In this document: in pieces, positions 1 to 15,360 of the stretch
Layout: each line of letters begins with the position of its first letter
How positions within the stretch are numbered: position 1 is the first letter of the stretch
From: Siphonodentalium dalli
Lineage: Eukaryota > Mollusca > Scaphopoda > Gadilida > Siphonodentaliidae
NCBI GenBank assembly: GCA_032622095.1
Contig: CP136063.1
Coordinates: forward strand, 31,934,987 to 31,998,986
Direction: 5' to 3'
Length of the DNA stretch: 64,000 nucleotides
Position numbers and translations under genes: made by a program
Notes under the pieces: model-generated
What the model was told of the DNA's origin: nothing
The model's database searches: none
The model's input: only the letters and a program-made list of their open reading frames with translations

Positions 1-240
1 AATTATAATTAAAGTTTATTTGAGACAAAATTGTGCAATAAAATTTCTGGTGTCTGTTAATAGTAACCACTATTGTTCGTTAGCTAAACAACTACACCCT
101 TTTAGTGTAGAAAATATTCGAAACGAAATTAATATTACTCGATAGAAGCATTTCTGGACAAAAGTCTTCGATTCCGATCTAATATTTTATACCCCAGTAA
201 CTATATAAAACATGTTTACAAAGAGATAATCCACCTTTAA
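1..240 (+). mobile_element. 3' part of TTAA-flanked inverted-repeat element (copy A)
   Basis: Bases 1-240 closely match the right half of the complete element at 21332-21859 and end in the same way, with GAGATAATCCACCT followed by TTAA at 237-240. The left half lies outside the window. Directly after the TTAA begins recognisable zinc-finger sequence (GCGAGAAATCATT), so the element looks inserted into a zinc-finger unit. No coding frame is present, so it is non-autonomous. Confidence 0.7.
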
Positions 241-655
241 GCGAGAAATCATTCACGAAGTCGAGTCACCTGACGAAAGATAAGATGATCCAGGCGGAGA
301 TCGCCCGTGATGACGCGATCTGTGCGAGTCTAGTCACCTGACTTCACTTGAAATGATGCACACGAGGAGATTGCCGCGGTTGCCCGCACCAATGTGATGT
401 GAGTGAGCAATCATTTGCTCATTTGAGTAAACTGGCGAGGCATAAGATAACACACACGGGGCATCGCCCGCATAAATGCGATATATGCGAGAAGAGATTT
501 ACTCAGCTGACTAGCCCGATGATTCACTCTGGGAATCGCCCGTGCCAATGTGATGTGTGTAAAAAATTTATTAATTCGGTCAAGCGACCTGACTACTTAT
601 ATTATGATCCACTAAAGCTGAAAGAGTCGCTCTCACCAAAAATTTGTTGAAGGGT
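241..655 (+). pseudogene. Decayed C2H2 zinc-finger array, plus strand
   Basis: Four to five degenerate finger units are visible on the plus strand. The best part, about 378-650, reads as successive C-x2-C fingers with H-T-G-H-R-P-H-K and H-S-G-N-R-P-C-Q linkers. Before it, 241-375 still carries the finger phrases GCGAGAAATCATT, CACCTGACG and GATCGCCCGTGA but with insertions, deletions and lost frames. Second cysteines, helix leucines and terminal histidines are missing in several units, and the frame closes at 648-650. No start codon or transactivation domain is present. The units are clearly related to the intact gene at 33654-35279. Known of the family: tandem C2H2 fingers bind DNA. Inference: a dead paralogue, cut at its left end by the mobile element. 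Confidence 0.75.
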
Positions 656-829
656 TCACCGGTTTTGAAGATGTACTGAAGTGTTTTGAATGTATTGAAA
701 TGTGGTTCCAGATACTGTTAGTTATGTCTGTCGTGATGTGTGTACAAATATTATGATCCATTCAGGGCTGATCGCCCGTATCAACGTAATGTGTGCATGG
801 AATTATCCTATCATCCGAGTGATCAGACG
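656..829 (+). pseudogene. Transitional zinc-finger units leading into the satellite
   Basis: Bases 740-829 are still recognisable as a full-length finger unit. The stretch 773-829 is exactly 57 bases from CGCCCG to CAGACG, the same spacing as in the intact gene (CGCCCG to CTGACG). It differs from the satellite monomer essentially by 20 extra bases at 782-801. Bases 656-739 are more diverged, with only short finger echoes (GTGATGTGTGT). No open frame crosses it. Confidence 0.7.
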
Positions 830-3800
830 TTTGATTACATAGCTCGCCCAAGTAATCGTCCATATAATATCCTACCATCATTGTGACCAGACGTTTGATT
901 ACATAACTGACAGAAGTAATCGCCCATATAATATCCTACCATCAGAGTGACCTGACGTTTGATAACATAACTCACACAAGTAATCGCCCGTATAATATCC
1001 TACATTCAGAGTGACCAGACGTTTGATTACATAACTCACACAAGTAATCGCCCATATAATATCCTACCATCAGAGTGACCACGATTGATAACATAACTCA
1101 CACAAGTAATCGCCCATATAATATCCTACATTCAGAGTGACCAGACGTTTGATAACATAACTCACACAAGTAATCGCCCGTATAATATCCTACCATCAGA
1201 GTGACCTGACGTTTGATTACATAACTCACACAAGTAATCGCCCATATAATATCCTACCATCAGAGTGATCAGACGTTTTATAACATAACTCACACAAGTA
1301 ATCGCCCATATAAGATCCTACCATCAGAGTGACCAGACGTTTGATTACATAACTCACACAAGTAATCGCCCGTATAATATCCTACCATCAGAGTGACCAC
1401 GATTGATAACATAACTCACACAAGTAATCGCCCGTATAATATCCTACCATCAGAGTGACCAGACGTTTGATAACATAACTCACACAAGTAATCGCCCGTA
1501 TAATATCCTACCATCAGAGTGACCTGACGATTGATAACATAACTCACACAAGTAATCGCCCGTATAATATCCTACCATCAGAGTGACCAGACGTTTGATA
1601 ACATAACTCACACAAGTAATCGCCCGTATAATATCCTACCATCAGAGTGACCTGACGTTTGATTACATAACTCACACAAGTAATCGCCCATATAATATCC
1701 TACCATCAGAGTGACCAGACGTTTGATAACATAACTCACACAAGTAATCGCCCGTATAATATCCTACCATCAGAGTGACCAGACGTTTGATAACATAACT
1801 CACACAAGTAATCGCCCGTATAATATCCTACCATCAGAGTGACCTGACGTTTGATTACATAACTCACACAAGTAATCGCCCATATAATATCCTACCATCA
1901 GAGTGACCACGATTGATAACATAACTCACACAAGTAATCGCCCGTATAATATCCTACCATCAGAGTGACCAGACGTTTGATAACATAACTCACACAAGTA
2001 ATCGCCCGTATAATATCCTACCATCAGAGTGACCAGACGTTTGATTACATAACTCACACAAGTAATCGCCCATATAATATCCTACCATCAGAGTGACCAG
2101 ACGATTGATAACATAACTCACACAAGTAATCGCCCGTATAATATCCTACCATCAGAGTGACCAGACGTTTGATAACATAACTCACACAAGTAATCGCCCG
2201 TATAATATCCTACCATCAGAGTGACCAGACGTTTGATTACATAACTCACACAAGTAATCGCCCGTATAATATCCTACCATCAGAGTGACCTGACGTTTGA
2301 TTACATAACTCACACAAGTAATCGCCCATATAATATCCTACCATCAGAGTGACCACGATTGATAACATAACTCACACAAGTAATCGCCCGTATAATATCC
2401 TACCATCAGAGTGACCAGACGTTTGATAACATAACTCACACAAGTAATCGCCCATATAATATCCTACCATCAGAGTGACCAGACGTTTGATTACATAACT
2501 CACACAAGTAATCGCCCATATAAGATCCTACCATCAGAGTGACCAGACGTTTGATAACATAACTCACACAAGTAATCGCCCGTATAATATCCTACCATCA
2601 GAGTGACCTGACGTTTGATAACATAACTCACACAAGTAATCGCCCGTATAATATCCTACCATCAGAGTGACCAGACGTTTGATTACATAACTCACACAAG
2701 TAATCGCCCATATAATATCCTACCATCAGAGTGACCAGACGTTTGATAACATAACTCACACAAGTAATCGCCCATATAAGATCCTACCATCAGAGTGATC
2801 AGACGTTTGATAACATAACTCACACAAGTAATCGTCCATATAATATCCTACCATCAGAGTGACCACGATTGATAACATAACTCACACAAGTAATCGCCCG
2901 TATAATATCCTACCATCAGAGTGACCAGACGTTTGATTACATAACTCACACAAGTAATCGCCCATATAATATCCTATCATCAGAGTGAACAGAGGTTTGA
3001 TAACATAACTCACACAAGTAATCGCCCATATAATATCCTACCATCAGAGTGATCAGACGTTTGATAGCATAACTCACACAAGTAATCGCCCATATAATAT
3101 CCTACCATCAGAGTGACCAGACGTTTGATAGCATAACTCACACAAGTAATCGCCCATATAATATCCTACCATCAGAGTGACCAGACGTTTGATTACATAA
3201 CTCACACAAGTAATCGCCCATATAATATCCTACCATCAGAGTGACCAGACGTTTGTTTACATAACTCACACAAGTAATCGCCCATATAATATCCTACCAT
3301 CAGAGTGACCAGACGTTTGATTACATAACTCACACAAGTAATCGCCCATATAATATCCTACCATCAGAGTGAACAGAGGTTTGATAGCATAACTCACACA
3401 AGTAATCGCCCATATAATATCCTACATTCAGAGTGACCTGACGTTTGATAACATAACTCACACAAGTAATCGCCCATATAATATCCTACCATCAGAGTGA
3501 CCACGATTGATACCATAACTCACACAAGTAATCGTCCGTATAATATCCTTCCATCAGAGTGACCAGACGTTTTATAACATAACTCACACAAGTAATCGCC
3601 CATATAATATCCTACCATCAGAGTGACCAGACGTTTGATTACATAACTCACACAAGTAATCGCCCGTATAATATCCTACCATCTGAGTGACCAGACGTTT
3701 GATTACATAACTCACACAAGTAATCGCCCGTATAATATCCTACCATCAGAGTGACCAGACGATTGATTACATAACTCACACAAGTAATAGCCCGTATAAG

Positions 3801-5849
3801 ATCCTACCATCTGAGTGACCACGATTGATAACATAACTCACACAAGTAATCGCCCATATAATATCCTACCATCAGAGTGACCAGACGATTGATAACATAA
3901 CTCACACAAGTAATCGCCCGTATAATATCCTACCATCAGAGTGACCACGATTGATAACATAACTCACACAAGTAATCGCCCGTATAATATCCTACCATCA
4001 GAGTGACCACGATTGATAACATAACTCACACAAGTAATCGCCCGTATAATATCCTACCATCAGAGTGATCAGACGTTTGATAACATAACTCACACAAGTA
4101 ATCGCCCATATAATATCCTACCATCAGAGTGACCTGACGTTTGATTACATAACTCACACAAGTAATCGCCCGTATAATATCCTACCATCAGAGTGACCAG
4201 ACGTTTGATAACATAACTCACACGAGTAATCGCCCGTATAATATCCTACCATCAGAGTGACCTGACGTTTGATTACATAACTCACACAAGTAATCGCCCA
4301 TATAATATCCTACCATCAGAGTGACCAGACGTTTGATTACATAACTCACACAAGTAATCGCCCATATAATATCCTACCATCAGAGTGATCAGACGTTTGA
4401 TTACATAACTCACACAAGTAATCGCCCATATAATATCCTACCATCAGAGTGACCAGACGTTTGATTACATAACTCACACAAGTAATCGCCCATATAATAT
4501 CCTACCATCAGAGTGACCTGACGTTTGATATAACTCACACAAGTAATCGCCCATATAATATCCTACCATCAGAGTGACCTGACGTTTGATTACATAACTC
4601 ACACAAGTAATCGCCCGTATAATATCCTACCATCAGAGTGACCTGACGTTTGATTACATAACTCACACAAGTAATCGCCCATATAATATCCTACCATCAG
4701 AGTGAACAGACGTTTGATTACATAACTCACACAAGTAATCGCCCGTATAATATCCTACCATCAGAGTGACCACGATTGATAACATAACTCACACAAGTAA
4801 TCGCCCATATAATATCCTACCATCAGAGTGACCAGACGTTTGATTACATAACTCACACAAGTAATCGCCCATATAATATCCTACCATCAGAGTGACCAGA
4901 CGATTGATAACATAACTCACACAAGTAATCGCCCATATAATATCCTACCATCAGAGTGACCACGATTGATAACATAACTCACACAAGTAATCGCCCGTAT
5001 AATATCCTACCATCAGAGTGACCACGATTGATAACATAACTCACACAAGTAATCGCCCGTATAATATCCTACCATCAGAGTGACCAGACGTTTGATAACA
5101 TAACTCACACAAGTAATCGCCCGTATAATATCCTACCATCAGAGTGACCAGACGTTTGATTACATAACTCACACAAGTAATCGCCCGTATAATATCCTAC
5201 CATCAGAGTGAACAGACGTTTGATTACATAACTCACACAAGTAATCGCCCGTATAATATCCTACCATCAGAGTGACCAGACGTTTGATAACATAACTCAC
5301 ACAAGTAATCGCCCGTATAATATCCTACCATCAGAGTGACCAGACGTTTGATAACATAACTCACACAAGTAATCGCCCATATAATATCCTACCATCTGAG
5401 TGAACAGAGGTTTGATAACATAACTCACACAAGTAATCGCCCGTATAATATCCTACCATCAGAGTGACCAGACGTTTGATTACATAACTCACACAAGTAA
5501 TCGTCCATATAATATCCTACCATCAGAGTGACCAGACGTTTGATTACATAACTGACAGAAGTAATCGCCCATATAATATCCTACCATCAGAGTGACCACG
5601 ATTGATAACATAACTCACACAAGTAATCGCCCATATAATATCCTCCCATCAGAGTGACCAGACGTTTGATTACATAACTGACAGAAGTAATCGCCCATAT
5701 AATATCCTACCATCAGAGTGACCTGACGTTTGATTACATAACTCACACAAGTAATCGTCCATATAATATCCTACCATCAGAGTGACCACGATTGATAACA
5801 TAACTCACACAAGTAATCGCCCATATAATATCCTACCATCAGAGTGACC

Positions 5850-7290
5850 AGACGTTTGATAACATAACTCACACAAGTAATCGCCCATATAATATCCTAC
5901 CATCAGAGTGACCACGATTGATAACATAACTCACACAAGTAATCGCCCATATAATATCCTACCATCAGAGTGAACAGAGGTTTGATAACATAACTCACAC
6001 AAGTAATCGCCCGTATAATATCCTACCATCAGACTGACCAGACGTTTGATAACATAACTCACACAAGTAATCGCCCGTATAATATCCTACCATCAGACTG
6101 ACCAGACGTTTGATAACATAACTCACACAAGTAATCGCCCATATAATATCCTACATTCAGAGTGACCAGACGTTTGATAACATAACTGACACAAGTAATC
6201 GCCCATATAATATCCTACCATCAGAGTGAACAGAGGTTTGATAACATAACTCACACAAGTAATCGCCCGTATAATATCCTACCATCAGAGTGACCAGACG
6301 TTTGATAACATAACTCACACAAGTAATCGCCCATATAATATCCTACCATCAGAGTGACCAGACGTTTGATAACATAACTCACACAAGTAATCGCCCATAT
6401 AATATCCTATCATCAGAGTGAACAGAGGTTTGATAACATAACTCACACAAGTAATCGCCCATATAATATCCTACCATCAGAGTGACCAGACGTTTGATAA
6501 CATAACTCACACAAGTAATCGCCCATATAATATCCTATCATCAGAGTGACCAGACGTTTGATAACATAACTCACACAAGTAATCGCCCGTATAATATCCT
6601 ACCATCAGAGTGACCAGACGTTTGGTAACATAACTCACACAAGTAATCGCCCATATAATATCCTACCATCAGAGTGACCACGATTGATAACATAACTCAC
6701 ACAAGTAATCGCCCATATAATATCCTACCATCAGAGTGAACAGAGGTTTGATAACATAACTCACACAAGTAATCGCCCGTATAATATCCTACCATCAGAC
6801 TGACCAGACGTTTGATAACATAACTCACACAAGTAATCGCCCGTATAATATCCTACCATCAGACTGACCAGACGTTTGATAACATAACTCACACAAGTAA
6901 TCGCCCATATAATATCCTACATTCAGAGTGACCAGACGTTTGATAACATAACTGACACAAGTAATCGCCCATATAATATCCTACCATCAGAGTGAACAGA
7001 GGTTTGATAACATAACTCACACAAGTAATCGCCCGTATAATATCCTACCATCAGAGTGACCAGACGTTTGATAACATAACTCACACAAGTAATCGCCCAT
7101 ATAATATCCTACCATCAGAGTGACCAGACGTTTGATAACATAACTCACACAAGTAATCGCCCATATAATATCCTATCATCAGAGTGAACAGAGGTTTGAT
7201 AACATAACTCACACAAGTAATCGCCCATATAATATCCTACCATCAGAGTGACCAGACGTTTGATAACATAACTCACACAAGTAATCGCCC
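5850..7290 (+). repeat. Higher-order duplication in the satellite, 766-bp unit
   Basis: A rare variant series (CACGATTGAT, GAACAGAGG, two CAGACTGACC monomers, TACATTCAG, AACTGACACAAG) occurs near 5900-6200 and again in the same order near 6665-6965. The CAGACTGACC marker is offset by 766 bp, equal to eleven 64-bp and one 62-bp monomers. This is a recent block duplication of 12 monomers. Confidence 0.8.
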
Positions 7291-8330
7291 GTATAATATC
7301 CTACCATCTGAGTGAACAGAGGTTTGATAACATAACTCACACAAGTAATCGTCCATATAATATCCTACCATCAGAGTGAACAGAGGTTTGATTACATAAC
7401 TCACACAAGTAATCGGCCGTATAATATCCTACCATCAGAGTGACCAGACGTTTGATTACATAACTCACACAAGTAATCGCCCATATAATATCCTATCATC
7501 AGAGTGACCAGACGTTTGATAACATAACTCACACAAGTAATCGCCCGTATAATATCCTACCATCAGAGTGACCAGACGTTTGGTAACATAACTCACACAA
7601 GTAATCGCCCATATAATATCCTACCATCAGAGTGACCAGACGTTTGATTACATAACTCACACAAGTAATCGGCCGTATAATATCCTACATTCAGAGTGAT
7701 CAGACGTTTGATTACATAACTCACACAAGTAATCGCCCATATAATATCCTCCCATCAGAGTGACCACGATTGATAACATAACTCACACAAGTAATCGCCC
7801 ATATAATATCCTCCCATCAGAGTGACCACGATTGATAACATAACTCACACAAGTAATCGCCCATATAATATCCTCCCATCAGAGTGACCACGATTGATAA
7901 CATAACTCACACAAGTAATCGCCCATATAATATCCTACCATCAGAGTGACCAGACGTTTGATTACATAACTCACACAAGTAATCGCCCATATAATATCCT
8001 ACCATCAGAGTGACCACGATTGATAACATAACTCACACAAGTAATCGCCCGTATAATATCCTACCATCAGAGTGACCAGACGTTTGATTACATAACTCGC
8101 ACAAGTAATCGCCCCTATAATATCCTACCATCAGAGTGAACAGAGGTTTGATTACATAACTCACACAAGTAATCGCCCATATAATATCCTACCATCAGAG
8201 TGACCAGACGTTTGATAACATAACTCACACAAGTAATCGCCCATATAATATCCTACCATCAGAGTGACCTGACGTTTGATAACATAACTCACACAAGTAA
8301 TCGCCCATATAATATCCTACCATCAGAGTG

Positions 8331-9274
8331 ACCAGACGTTTGATAACATAACTCACACAAGTAATCGCCCGTATAATATCCTACCATCAGAGTGACCAGA
8401 CGTTTGGTAACATAACTCACACAAGTAATCGCCCGTATAATATCCTACCATCAGAGTGACCAGACGTTTGATAACACAACTCACACAAGTAATCGCCCAT
8501 ATAATATCCTACCATCAGAGTGACCAGACGTTTGATTACATAACTCACACAAGTAATCGCCCGTATAATATCCTACCATCAGAGTGACCAGACGTTTGAT
8601 AACATAACTCACACAAGTAATCGCCCGTATAATATCCTACCATCAGAGTGACCAGACGTTTGGTAACATAACTAACACAAGTAATCGCCCGTATAATATC
8701 CTACCATCAGAGTGACCAGACGTTTGGTAACATAACTCACACAAGTAATCGCCCATATAATATCCTACCATCAGAGTGATCAGACGTTTGATAACATAAC
8801 TCACACAAGTAATCGCCCATATAATATCCTACCATCAGAGTGACCAGACGTTTGATAACATAACTCACACAAGTAATCGCCCGTATAATATCCTACCATC
8901 AGAGTGACCAGACGTTTGGTAACATAACTCACACAAGTAATCGCCCGTATAATATCCTACCATCAGAGTGACCAGACGTTTGATAACACAACTCACACAA
9001 GTAATCGCCCATATAATATCCTACCATCAGAGTGACCAGACGTTTGATTACATAACTCACACAAGTAATCGCCCGTATAATATCCTACCATCAGAGTGAC
9101 CAGACGTTTGATAACATAACTCACACAAGTAATCGCCCGTATAATATCCTACCATCAGAGTGACCAGACGTTTGGTAACATAACTAACACAAGTAATCGC
9201 CCGTATAATATCCTACCATCAGAGTGACCAGACGTTTGGTAACATAACTCACACAAGTAATCGCCCATATAATA
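8331..9274 (+). repeat. Higher-order duplication in the satellite, 512-bp unit
   Basis: The variant order ending in two GTTTGGTAACATA monomers, the first with ACTAACACAAG, appears at 8331-8762 and again at 8843-9274. ACTAACACAA starts at 8671 and 9183, exactly 8 x 64 = 512 bp apart. Similar smaller blocks marked by CAGTCGTTTGATTACACAAC recur at 10181, 10437, 10565 and 10821, all multiples of 64 apart. Confidence 0.8.
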
Positions 9275-12200
9275 TCCTACCATCAGAGTGACCAGACGTT
9301 TGATTACATAACTCACACAAGTAATCGGACGTATAATATCCTACATTCAGAGTGATCAGACGTTTGATTACATAACTCACACAAGTAATCGCCCATATAA
9401 TATCCTACCATCAGAGTGACCAGACGTTTGATTACATAACTCACACAAGTAATCGCCCGTATAATATCCTCCCATCAGAGTGACCACGATTGATAACATA
9501 ACTCACACAAGTAATCGCCCATATAATATCCTCCCATCAGAGTGACCACGATTGATAACATAACTCACACAAGTAATCGCCCATATAATATCCTACCATC
9601 AGAGTGACCAGACGTTTGATAACATAACTCACACAAGTAATCGCCCGTATAATATCCTACCATCAGAGTGAACAGACGTTTGATAACATAACTCACACAA
9701 GTAATCGCCCATATAATATCCTACCATCAGAGTGATCAGACGTTTGATAACATAACTCACACAAGTAATCGCCCATATAATATCCTAGCATCAGAGTGAT
9801 CAGACGTTTGATTACATAACTCACACAAGTAATCGCCCATATAATATCCTACCATCAGAGTGAACAGACGTTTGATAACATAACTCACACAAGTAATCGC
9901 CCATATAATATCCTACCATCAGAGTGACCAGACGTTTGATTACATAACTCACACAAGTAATCGCCCGTATAATATCCTACCATCAGAGTGAACAGAGGTT
10001 TGATTACATAATTCACACAAGTAATCGCCCGTATAATATCCTACCATCAGAGTGACCAGACGATTGATAACATAACTCACACAAGTAATCGCCCGTATAA
10101 TATCCTACCATCAGAGTGACCAGACGTTTGATTACACAACTCACACAAGTAATCGCCCATATAATATCCTACCATCAGAGTGACCAGTCGTTTGATTACA
10201 CAACTCACACAAGTAATCGCCCATATAATATCCTACCATCAGAGTGATCAGACGTTTGATAACATAACTCACACAAGTAATCGCCCATATAATATCCTAC
10301 CATCAGAGTGACCAGACGTTTGATAACATAACTCACACAAGTAATCGCCCGTATAATATCCTACCATCAGAGTGACCAGACGTTTGATTACACAACTCAC
10401 ACAAGTAATCGCCCATATAATATCCTACCATCAGAGTGACCAGTCGTTTGATTACACAACTCACACAAGTAATCGCCCATATAATATCCTACCATCAGAG
10501 TGATCAGACGTTTGATAACATAACTCACACAAGTAATCGCCCATATAATATCCTACCATCAGAGTGACCAGTCGTTTGATTACACAACTCACACAAGTAA
10601 TCGCCCATATAATATCCTACCATCAGAGTGATCAGACGTTTGATAACATAACTCACACAAGTAATCGCCCATATAATATCCTACCATCAGAGTGACCAGA
10701 CGTTTGATAACATAACTCACACAAGTAATCGCCCGTATAATATCCTACCATCAGAGTGACCAGACGTTTGATTACACAACTCACACAAGTAATCGCCCAT
10801 ATAATATCCTACCATCAGAGTGACCAGTCGTTTGATTACACAACTCACACAAGTAATCGCCCATATAATATCCTACCATCAGAGTGATCAGACGTTTGAT
10901 AACATAACTCACACAAGTAATCGCCCATATAATATCCTACCATCAGAGTGATCAGACGTTTGATTACATAACTCACACAAGTAATCGCCCGTATAATATC
11001 CTACCATCTGAGTGACCAGACGTTTGATAACATAACTCACACAAGTAATCGTCCATATAATATCCTACCATCAGAGTGACCTGACGTTTGATAACATAAC
11101 TCACACAAGTAATCGTCCATATAATATCCTACCATCAGAGTGACCAGACGTTTTATAACATAACTCACACAAGTAATCGCCCGTATAATATCCTACCATC
11201 AGATTGACCAGACGTTTGATAACATAACTCACACAAGTAATCGCCCATATAATATCCTACCATCAGAGTGATCAGACGTTTGATTACATAACTCACACAA
11301 GTAATCGTCCATATAATATCCTACCATCAGAGTGATCAGACGTTTTATAACATAACTCACACAAGTAATCGCCCGTATAATATCCTACCATCAGAGTGAC
11401 CAGACGTTTTATAACATAACTCACACAAGTAATCGCCCGTATAATATCCTACCATCAGAGTGACCAGACGTTTGATAACATAACTCACACAAGTAATCGC
11501 CCGTATAATATCCTACCATCAGAGTGAACAGAGGTTTGATAACACAACTCACACAAGTAATCGCCCGTATAATATCCTACCATCAGAGTGACCAGACGTT
11601 TGATAACATAACTCACACAAGTAATCGCCCGTATAATATCCTACCATCAGAGTGAACAGAGGTTTGATAACACAACTCACACAAGTAATCGCCCGTATAA
11701 TATCCTACCATCAGAGTGAACAGAGGTTTGATAACATAACTCACACAAGTAATCGCCCGTATAATATCCTACCATCAGAGTGACCAGACGTTTTATAACA
11801 TAACTCACACAAGTAATCGCCCGTATAATATCCTACCATCAGAGTGACCAGACGTTTGATAACATAACTCACACAAGTAATCGCCCGTATAATATCCTAC
11901 CATCAGAGTGAACAGAGGTTTGATAACACAACTCACACAAGTAATCGCCCGTATAATATCCTACCATCAGAGTGATCAGACGTTTGATAACATAACTCAC
12001 ACAAGTAATCGCCCGTATAATATCCTACCATCAGAGTGACCAGACGTTTGATTACATAACTCACACAAGTAATCGCCCGTATAATATCCTACCATCAGAG
12101 TGATCAGACGTTTGATAACATAACTCACACAAGTAATCGCCCATATAATATCCTACCATCAGAGTGACCAGACGTTTGATTACATAACTCACACAAGTAA

Positions 12201-14473
12201 TCGCCCGTATAATATCCTACCATCAGAGTGAACAGACGTTTGATTACATAACTCACACAAGTAATCGCCCGTATAATATCCTACCATCAGAGTGAACAGA
12301 GGTTTGATAACACAACTCACACAAGTAATCGCCCGTATAATATCCTACCATCAGAGTGATCAGACGTTTGATAACATAACTCACACAAGTAATCGCCCGT
12401 ATAATATCCTACCATCAGAGTGACCAGACGTTTGATAACATAACTCACACAAGTAATCGCCCGTATAATATCCTACATTCAGAGTGAACAGAGGTTTGAT
12501 TACATAACTCACACAAGTAATCGCCCGTATAATATCCTACCATCTGAGTGATCAGACGTTTGATAACATAACTCACACAAGTAATCGTCCATATAATATC
12601 CTACCATCAGAGTGACCAGACGTTTGATAACATAACTCACACAAGTAATCGCCCGTATAATATCCTACCATCTGAGTGATCAGAGGTTTGATAACATAAC
12701 TCACACAAGTAATCGTCCATATAATATCCTACCATCAGAGTGACCAGACGTTTGATAACATAACTCACACAAGTAATCGCCCATATAATATCCTCCCATC
12801 AGAGTGACCAGACGTTTGATTACATAACTCACACAAGTAATCGCCCGTATAATATCCTACCATCAGAGTGACCAGACGTTTGATAACATAACTCACACAA
12901 GTAATCGCCCATATAATATCCTACCATCAGAGTGACCAGACGTTTGATAACATAACTCACACAAGTAATCGCCCGTATAATATCCTACCATCAGAGTGAC
13001 CAGACGTTTGGTTACATAACTCACACAAGTAATCGCCCATATAATATCCTACCATCAGAGTGACCTGACGTTTGATAACATAACTCACACAAGTAATCGC
13101 CCATATAATATCCTCCCATCAGAGTGACCTGACGTTTGATAACATAACTCACACAAGTAATCGCCCATATTATATCCTACCATCAGAGTGACCACGATTG
13201 ATAACATAACTCACACAAGTAATCGCCCGTATAAGATCCTCCCATCAGAGTGACCACGTTTGATAACATAACTCACACAAGTAATCGCCCGTATAAGATC
13301 CTACCATCAGAGTGACCAGACGTTTGATAACATAACTCACACAAGTAATCGCCCATATAATATCCTACCATCAGAGTGACCAGACGTTTGATTACATAAC
13401 TCACACAAGTAATCGCCCATATTATATCCTACCATCAGAGTGACCAGACGTTTGATTACATAACTCACACAAGTAATCGTCCATATAATATCCTACCATC
13501 AGAGTGATCAGACGTTTGATAACATAACTCACACAAGTAATCGCCCATATAATATCCTACCATCAGAGTGACCAGACGTTTGATTACATAACTCACACAA
13601 GTAATCGCCCATATAATATCCTACCATCAGAGTGACCAGACGTTTGATAACATAACTCACAAGTAATCGCCCATATAATATCCTACCATCAGAGTGAACA
13701 CGATTGATAACATAACTCACACAAGTAATCGCCCATATAATATCCTCCCATCAGAGTGACCAGACGTTTGATAACATAACTCACACAAGTAATCGTCCAT
13801 ATAATATCCTACCATCAGAGTGACCAGACGTTTGATAACATAACTCACACAAGTAATCGCCCATATAATATCCTACCATCAGAGTGACCTGACGTTTGAT
13901 TACATAACTCACACAAGTAATCGCCCATATAATATCCTACCATCAGAGTGATCAGACGTTTGATTACATAACTCACACAAGTAATCGCCCATATAATATC
14001 CTACCATCAGAGTGACCACGATTGATAACATAGCTCACACAAGTAATCGCCCATATAATATCCTACCATCAGAGTGACCAGACGTTTGATAACATAACTC
14101 ACACAAGTAATCGCCCGTATAATATCCTACCATCAGAGTGACCTGACGTTTGATAACATAACTCACACAAGTAATCGCCCGTATAATATCCTACCATCTG
14201 AGTGAACAGAGGTTTGATTACATAACTCACACAAGTAATCGCCCGTATAAGATCCTACCATCAGAGTGACCAGACGATTGATAACATAACTCACACAAGT
14301 AATCGCCCATATAAGATCCTACCATCAGAGTGACCAGACGATTGATAACATAACTCACACAAGTAATCGCCCGTATAATATCCTACCATCTGAGTGAACA
14401 GAGGTTTGATTACATAACTCACACAAGTAATCGCCCGTATAATATCCTACCATCAGAGTGACCTGACGTTTGA

Positions 14474-15360
<887 letters not shown>

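Larger units (their letters stand above)
830..14473 (+). repeat. Satellite array, ~64-bp monomer, ~214 copies, zinc-finger derived
   Basis: The monomer is 64 bp, measured between CATCAGAGTG anchors (for example 1704 to 1768). A common 62-bp subtype has CACGATTGAT in place of AGACGTTTGAT. Other variants are a G/A change in CGCCCGTATA, GATAACATA versus GATTACATA, GAACAGAGG, TACATTCAG and CACAACTC. The array spans about 13.6 kb in one orientation with few indels; one 4-bp shortening lies near 13660. The monomer has stops in all frames and 64 is not a multiple of 3, so it is non-coding. Forty-two bases align without gaps to the finger/linker unit of the gene at 33654-35279 (33 matches by eye), keeping TCACAC and TCGCCCGTAT. 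Open frames inside the array are chance products. Confidence 0.95.

Noticed and set aside
160-185. tRNA-like TTCGATTCCGATC phrase
   Set aside because: It belongs to the TTAA-flanked element and no cloverleaf can be drawn around it.
13529-13720. 63-codon minus-strand frame in the satellite
   Set aside because: A by-product of a monomer with a 4-bp deletion. The translation is a repeat of the 64-bp unit.
830-14473. CRISPR-like regular repeat array
   Set aside because: The units are contiguous with no unique spacers, vary by point changes, and derive from a zinc-finger unit. The genome is eukaryotic.
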